Positions 61,253-64,000 of a stretch of 64,000 nucleotides of DNA are shown here, one piece after another. Position 1 is the first letter of the stretch, and each line of letters opens with the position of its first letter. The stretch spans positions 372,001 through 436,000 of the forward strand of contig NZ_JABCQI010000002.1 of the NCBI RefSeq assembly GCF_015244745.1, given 5' to 3'. Under the pieces are notes generated by a model that saw only the letters and a list, made by a program, of their open reading frames with translations, did no database searches and was not told the DNA's origin. A program made the position numbers and the translations under genes. The stretch is from Gluconobacter cadivus. Lineage in GTDB: Bacteria; Pseudomonadota; Alphaproteobacteria; Acetobacterales; Acetobacteraceae.

Positions 61253-62403
61253 CAGTCGGCTCCATAGAGCGACAGAAGCGACTTCATGCGGCGGACGGCC
61301 AGTTCCGGATGCCGGAGCAGTCCACAACCATCCGCCAACCGGAAGATGTCTGTAAAATACGGCAGCGGCCGCATGGCCTGCGCGCCTCCCAGCATGACGA
61401 AATGATCCTGGAAACCGTTCAGCCAGGCCAGGAACACGACGCCCGTTTTGTAGTACTGAGTCGGAGCCTTGAAGATCACCCGGGCCAGCGGAACCGTGGG
61501 GTCCAGCGCCGCGCGGAAAGCGGCCTTGTCACCCTCACCGAGTTTGCTCACCGCATAGGCGGCCAGCGGTGCCAGCGGATCGAACACGCCCAGAAGCGCA
61601 TGGCTGTAGCCCTGCTCGTCGCCTTCGATCAGTTCGGGGTAATTGAAGTCGTCCCCGGTATACATCTTCACGCCTGCCGGAAGCAGACGGCGCATCCGGA
61701 TTTCCTTGTCCTTGTCCAGAAGGGAGATCTTGATGCCGTCCACCTTGGCGACGTTCTGACCGATCATCTCCAGCACGGTTTGCAGCGCCTCATCGAAGCT
61801 GTCCGTGCCCCAGTATCCGGCGAGGGCGGGATCGAACGCTTCACCCAGCCAGTGCAGGACGACCGGTTCGTCGCAGGCGGAGAGTGCTTCGCGATACACG
61901 CGCAGATAATCCGCCGGTCCTTTCGCGACCCGGACCAGAGCCCGGCTCGCCATCAGGATAATCCGGCCACCGACAGCCTGAATAGCTTCGACCTGTTCCA
62001 GATAGGCGCGGATAACCGCATCCACATCCCGCACGCTCGCGGGATCCAGATGGTCGGTGCCGCAGCCATTGACGACATCGGCATCCGGCAGTTCGGCTTT
62101 CGTGCGGCGGATCAGTTCCAGCGCCATGGGCCAGTCCAGCCCCATGCCACGCTGGGCCGTGTCCATCGCTTCGGCGATGCCGAGCCCAAGATCCACAAGG
62201 TGACGGCGAAACGCCATCGTCCCGTCCCAGTCTATGGCCCCGGGCCCGGACGGCGCGCTGCCCGTATAGGGGTTGGCGACGACATGCGCCGCCGAATAGA
62301 CGATGCGGGCCGGATTGCGCCCCAGCACGCCTGTTGGCGCGGGGGTTCCGATCAGGTGATAGTCCGTCTTCCGGCCGGTTTCATCGGGAAGAATGATTTT
62401 CAT
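61252..62403 (-). CDS. DUF993 family, dihydrodipicolinate synthase-like aldolase
   Basis: 383 residues. A class I aldolase-like TIM barrel of the DUF993 group. The candidate Schiff-base Lys is in KVDGIKISLLD; other conserved stretches are NPARIVYSAAHVVANPYTG, WPMALELIRRTKAELPDADV, NGCGTDHLD and YTGDDFNYPELIEGDEQG. The reaction is not known to me; members often stand beside sugar isomerase-like genes, as here. It is 8 bases after the SDR gene and overlaps the isomerase-like gene. Confidence 0.8.
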   Translation of the reverse strand: MKIILPDETGRKTDYHLIGTPAPTGVLGRNPARIVYSAAHVVANPYTGSAPSGPGAIDWDGTMAFRRHLVDLGLGIAEAMDTAQRGMGLDWPMALELIRRTKAELPDADVVNGCGTDHLDPASVRDVDAVIRAYLEQVEAIQAVGGRIILMASRALVRVAKGPADYLRVYREALSACDEPVVLHWLGEAFDPALAGYWGTDSFDEALQTVLEMIGQNVAKVDGIKISLLDKDKEIRMRRLLPAGVKMYTGDDFNYPELIEGDEQGYSHALLGVFDPLAPLAAYAVSKLGEGDKAAFRAALDPTVPLARVIFKAPTQYYKTGVVFLAWLNGFQDHFVMLGGAQAMRPLPYFTDIFRLADGCGLLRHPELAVRRMKSLLSLYGAD

Positions 62404-62411
62404 GACCGCTC

Positions 62412-63179
62412 TCAGAAACGCGGCACAAGCATTCCGGCATCAGCCGAAATCACCTGGCCTGTGGTGTAGGGAAGTCCGCCCGAAGCGAGGGTTGCGATGA
62501 TGCCGCCCATGTCTTCTGGCTCGCCGATACGCGGCAGCAGGGTCAGACCGTCTTCCGCTCTCTGGCGGTACTGGCCGATCACGGCGGCGGTCATGTCTGT
62601 CGCGATCAGGCCGGGCTGGACGTCATAGACCGCGATGTTTTCCGGACCCAGCCGCACGGCCAGAGCCTTGGACACCATCGCCGCCGCTGCTTTGGACGCG
62701 CAGTACTCCGACCGCTGGACGGCAACCGCCGTGGCGTTGGACGACGTGACATTCACGATGGAATGAAACACGCCGTCGGGACGCGACCGTGACAGGAGCA
62801 GCTTTGCAAAAGCCTGCGAGAGAAAGAACAGCGCCTTCGTGTTCACCGTCAGGCACCGGTCCCAGCTCGCTTCGCTCACATCCAGCAGGTCTCCTCGCTG
62901 AAGGACGCCTACGCCCGCGTTGTTGACGAGCGTTGTCAGCGGCCCGAGTTCTGCTTCGACCTGCGCCAGTTTTTCCGCATGCACGGCGAGATCCGTGATG
63001 TCGAACGGGAGCGCCATGACGGACGCTCCGGTTTCAGACAGACGGCTGACAGCCGAGCGCAGTTCCTCGTCATCGAACGGTCCGTTGACCGCCAGAGCGA
63101 AGCCCCGTTTCGCCAGCGCCTGTGCCGTTGCGAAACCGATGCCCCGTGAGGAACCGGTAACGAGGGCGACCTGTCTCAT
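62412..63179 (-). CDS. Short-chain dehydrogenase/reductase
   Basis: 255 residues. Classical SDR: cofactor motif VTGSSRGIGFATAQAL, NNAGVGVL, catalytic Ser in IVNVTSSNATA and YxxxK in EYCASKAAAAM. Automated pipelines would call it 3-ketoacyl-ACP reductase, but the lack of other fatty acid synthesis genes and the neighbours point to a sugar or hydroxy-acid substrate. Overlaps the acyl-CoA dehydrogenase stop by 4 bases. Confidence 0.85.
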   Translation of the reverse strand: MRQVALVTGSSRGIGFATAQALAKRGFALAVNGPFDDEELRSAVSRLSETGASVMALPFDITDLAVHAEKLAQVEAELGPLTTLVNNAGVGVLQRGDLLDVSEASWDRCLTVNTKALFFLSQAFAKLLLSRSRPDGVFHSIVNVTSSNATAVAVQRSEYCASKAAAAMVSKALAVRLGPENIAVYDVQPGLIATDMTAAVIGQYRQRAEDGLTLLPRIGEPEDMGGIIATLASGGLPYTTGQVISADAGMLVPRF

Positions 63180-64000
63180 GCCCGTGCGCCTTTACGCAGG
63201 AGCTCACGGGCGATGATCATGCGCTGGATCTGGTTGGTGCCTTCATAGATTTGGGTGATCTTGGCATCGCGGTACAGACGCTCGACCTCGAAGCCACGGA
63301 TATAGCCCGAACCACCGAAGACCTGGACGGCATCGGCGGTACGCGCCACCGCCATGTCTCCGGCAAAGCACTTGGCCATGGAGCAGGAGCGCGTGGCGTC
63401 CTGTCCGCGATCGATCTTCGTCGCAGCGGAGTGAACCAGAAGCCGCGCGGCCTCGATGTCCTTGGCCATGTCGGCCAGCAGCCACTGCACGCCCTGAAAT
63501 TCCGAGATATGCTTGCCGAACTGCTTGCGGGTGCCAGCGTAATCGACAGCCGCTTCGAGACCAGCCTGCGCGATGCCGACCGCCAGAGCCGCGATACCGA
63601 CGCGCCCCTTGTCGAGCACGCTCATCATCATATGGAAGCCACGGTTCATCTCGCCCAGCAGCGCGTCGCTTCCGAGGCGCACGTCCGAGAAGTCGAGTGC
63701 GCCGACCTGGCTCGCGCGCTGGCCCATCTTGTGTTCCTTGGGACCGCGCTCAACGCCCTTGGCATGCAGGTCCACGATGAAAATGGACATGCCCCGATTG
63801 CCCGCGTCCTTGTCCGTGCGAGCCAGAACAAAGCCCGTATCGGCGACCGGCGCGTTGTGGATCCAGATCTTGCCGCCATTAAGGACCCAGCCGTCACCGT
63901 CACGCACGGCCGTCGTGCGGATACCGGAGACATCCGTCCCGGCCTCGGGTTCCGTGATGCAGTAGGCGACCTTGCGTTTCAGGGAGAGGATATCGGGCAG
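63176..64000 (-). CDS. Acyl-CoA dehydrogenase family protein, 3' part
   Basis: The frame is open to the window edge, so the N-terminal part is missing; 274 residues are visible. The FAD/substrate segment reads CITEPEAGTDVSGIRT and LNGGKIWIHNAP; SVLDKGRVGIAALAVGIAQA is the C-terminal helical domain; the catalytic Glu is in IYEGTNQIQRMII, as in short/medium-chain enzymes. Electrons would go to the EtfBA encoded downstream. Whether the true substrate is a fatty acyl-CoA or another acyl-CoA is unknown. Confidence 0.92.
   Translation of the reverse strand: MPDILSLKRKVAYCITEPEAGTDVSGIRTTAVRDGDGWVLNGGKIWIHNAPVADTGFVLARTDKDAGNRGMSIFIVDLHAKGVERGPKEHKMGQRASQVGALDFSDVRLGSDALLGEMNRGFHMMMSVLDKGRVGIAALAVGIAQAGLEAAVDYAGTRKQFGKHISEFQGVQWLLADMAKDIEAARLLVHSAATKIDRGQDATRSCSMAKCFAGDMAVARTADAVQVFGGSGYIRGFEVERLYRDAKITQIYEGTNQIQRMIIARELLRKGARA

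Noticed and set aside
1-64000. CRISPR arrays, IS elements, prophage genes, rRNA
   Set aside because: Looked for evenly spaced repeats, transposase motifs, phage structural genes and rRNA landmarks; none seen.

Overview
The window reads as about 64 kb of an acetic acid bacterium chromosome, most likely Gluconobacter. The evidence is a complete pqqABCDE operon, an FMN-riboswitch ribD-ribE-ribBA-ribH operon, an FNR-type regulator a few kb away (the arrangement I associate with Gluconobacter oxydans), GC-rich coding sequence and alphaproteobacterial clusters (hisG-hisD; infA-maf-rne/rng-yacG followed by tRNA-Phe). The species call is inference. I see no insertion sequence, prophage, CRISPR array or rRNA.

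Layout: 1-8 kb has the end of an S9 peptidase, flgF-flgG-flgA, a DUF482-type acyltransferase, a RidA protein, a CLC antiporter/channel and an esterase. 8-17 kb has an orphan haem-oxygenase-fold candidate behind a strong promoter, a membrane GGDEF-EAL protein coupled to a short upstream ORF, alkA, a TonB-like protein, a lipoprotein, a beta-barrel protein, prs and a histidine phosphatase. 17.3-19.5 kb is a sharply AT-rich insert with two glycosyltransferases. 19.6-31.8 kb has an M61 peptidase, a heavy-metal-type RND efflux operon, ompW and an fnr-like gene sharing a region with an FNR box, photolyase and an entericidin. 31.9-38.8 kb is cofactor synthesis: FMN riboswitch plus rib operon facing the pqq operon. 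38.9-48.9 kb is core: AI-2E-type permease, gmk, slipin plus GntR regulator, hisGD, DEAD-box helicase, infA, maf, RNase E/G, yacG, tRNA-Phe.

Beyond tRNA-Phe (49-64 kb) the content is accessory metabolism: a MarR/flavin monooxygenase pair, a citrulline hydrolase-ornithine cyclodeaminase pair with a divergent Lrp-type regulator, and a minus-strand run of up to nine genes (acyl-CoA dehydrogenase, SDR, DUF993 aldolase-like, sugar isomerase-like, etfB, etfA, ETF-ubiquinone oxidoreductase, sugar/H+ symporter, GAPDH). That last run is the best candidate for an undescribed pathway: a sugar-type catabolic set joined to a dedicated flavoprotein route into the quinone pool.

Other signals beyond gene content: two copies of a four-hairpin intergenic repeat with compensatory changes, ribosome-site hairpins before an outer-membrane gene and the DEAD-box helicase, a terminator between pqqA and pqqB, and several inverted-repeat operators. 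Many long antisense ORFs in the GC-rich parts are shadows and are left out.
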